A program made the translations under genes and the position numbers. This document shows positions 63,265 through 64,000 of a stretch of 64,000 nt of DNA, piece by piece. The stretch is from Bacteroides faecis MAJ27 (GTDB lineage: Bacteria; Bacteroidota; Bacteroidia; Bacteroidales; Bacteroidaceae), in NCBI RefSeq assembly GCF_900106755.1, contig NZ_FNNN01000011.1, positions 1 to 64,000 on the forward strand, read 5' to 3'. Positions within the stretch are counted from its first letter, which is position 1; each line of letters begins with the position of its first letter. A model generated the notes under the pieces. That model was given only the letters and a program-made list of their open reading frames with translations, made no database searches and was not told the DNA's origin.

Positions 63265-64000
63265 ATGAGAACAAAAGCAATTATCCCATTCTTTGGGTGC
63301 GCGCTACTGCTGGCAGTAAGTTGCGACGTGAAAGACCCGATCTACAACACACCGCATCCCGACCACGGCACGGTAACCCTTACCGCCGACTGGTCGCGGC
63401 GGGGCACGGGCATCGACATCCCCGCGTCCTACACGGTGCAGGCGGGCGACTACTCGACCACGCTCGGCAACACGACAAACCGGATAGACCACCTGTTCGA
63501 GCCGGGAACATACTGTACCTATATCTATAACACACCGGAACAGGTCTCGATAAGCGGCACAACCGCTACCGTTGCCGCAGCTTTCGGTAATTGGGACGGT
63601 GTGGGCGCGTTCGTGGCTGCCTCTCCCGGTTGGCTGTTCACGTGCGCTATGGATGTAGTAATCGAAAAGGACACCGAGTACGAACTGACCGCCACCATGC
63701 AGCAGCAAGTACGCCAACTGACGCTCATCATCGAACCTACGGGCAGCACCACGGACAGGATAAAACGCATCGAGGGCTACCTGTCGGGCGTAGCAGGGAC
63801 GTTGGACTTCTCTGCCGGCATCCACGCCACACCCGCTAACGTGGAATTGCAGTTCGCGAAGATAGCCTCCGGCGCCAATGCCGGGAAATACGCGGCAACC
63901 GTGCGCCTGCTTGGCGTGGCGGGTGAGCAGCAGAAGCTGAACGCCATCATCCACTTCACGGGTGGCAACCCTAAGGCAATGAGCCTCGGCAGTGACCTCA
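63265..64000 (+). CDS. FimB/Mfa2-family (DUF5119-like) lipoprotein, 3' end beyond window
   Basis: An open frame of 245 codons that runs off the window. The signal ends in a lipobox (LLLAVSC, C20). The mature start DVKDPIYNTPHPDHGTVTLT and the tract VTLTADWSRRGTGIDIPASY are typical of DUF5119/FimB/Mfa2 fimbrial anchor or tip proteins. From about codon 11 the DNA is clearly richer in G and C (many GCG, CGG, CTG, ACG, GGC codons) than the genes upstream, while the first codons are not. It follows DUF3575 by 12 bp in one operon. Partial, so length and the downstream fimbrial genes cannot be judged. Confidence 0.8.
   Translation, partial: MRTKAIIPFFGCALLLAVSCDVKDPIYNTPHPDHGTVTLTADWSRRGTGIDIPASYTVQAGDYSTTLGNTTNRIDHLFEPGTYCTYIYNTPEQVSISGTTATVAAAFGNWDGVGAFVAASPGWLFTCAMDVVIEKDTEYELTATMQQQVRQLTLIIEPTGSTTDRIKRIEGYLSGVAGTLDFSAGIHATPANVELQFAKIASGANAGKYAATVRLLGVAGEQQKLNAIIHFTGGNPKAMSLGSDL

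Noticed and set aside
63304..63954. 216-codon antisense frame in the GC-rich end
   Set aside because: Long antisense frames are expected in GC-rich DNA; the plus-strand frame has a lipobox and DUF5119-like motifs.
59968..64000. Genomic island integrated at tRNA-Gly
   Set aside because: No integrase and no repeat of the tRNA 3' end are visible; the window ends before a boundary could be seen.

Overview
The window reads as a Bacteroides-type chromosome segment (Bacteroidales, close to the B. thetaiotaomicron/ovatus group). The basis is: hybrid two-component sensors (HTCS), FecI/FecR/TonB-receptor units, TonB receptors carrying carboxypeptidase-like N-domains, DUF-family proteins typical of the phylum (DUF4955, DUF5703, DUF2723, DUF3098, DUF3575, DUF4846), and many promoters with the Bacteroides -7 element TAnnTTTG, two of them with a TTTG -33 at 18-19 bp. 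The species assignment is inference. I found no insertion sequence, CRISPR array, rRNA or replication origin.

Layout. (1) 35-5564: an ACT-domain protein, then an OmpR-type two-component system followed by a magnesium-type P-ATPase (mgtA) whose upstream region carries four TCTAAY boxes at exactly 11-bp steps. (2) 5600-7120: a TlpA-like thioredoxin lipoprotein. (3) 7219-26649: a carbohydrate-degradation block with GH106 rhamnosidase, SGNH acetylesterase, DUF5703 protein, GH2 enzyme, HTCS regulator, PL1-like pectate lyase and a two-module DUF4955 protein. It looks aimed at a rhamnose-containing pectic glycan but has no susC/susD pair in view. (4) 26752-38782: accessory and housekeeping genes: an ECF sigma factor with a stand-alone FecR N-domain, MFS transporter, split ThrE (YjjP/YjjB-like) exporter, SDR, DUF4846, HAD phosphatase, a membrane TPR-HTH regulator preceded by a 22-bp-phased palindrome array, and a DUF2723/DUF3098 pair. 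(5) 39012-43459: FecI/FecR/TonB receptor unit. (6) 43477-50125: an MBL hydrolase and a four-gene redox/uptake operon (NapH/NapG-like ferredoxin, Tat-exported aldo/keto reductase with ferredoxin tail, DUF1893, TonB receptor) that share an upstream sequence box. (7) 50270-59216, minus strand: a second HTCS and a TolC/HlyD/two-permease export operon without an ATPase. (8) 59217-60043: a 750-bp gene-free stretch with a possible structured RNA, and tRNA-Gly(CCC). (9) 60226-64000: the start of a fimbria-type cluster (AraC-type TPR regulator, small membrane protein, DUF3575, FimB/Mfa2-like lipoprotein running off the window), where GC content rises abruptly.

The points that most reward follow-up are the 11-bp-phased operator before mgtA, the 22-bp palindrome array at 33980-34059, the common box before the MBL gene and the ferredoxin/AKR/TonB operon, that operon itself as a possible undescribed envelope redox-uptake system, and the uncharacterised modules in the pectin block.
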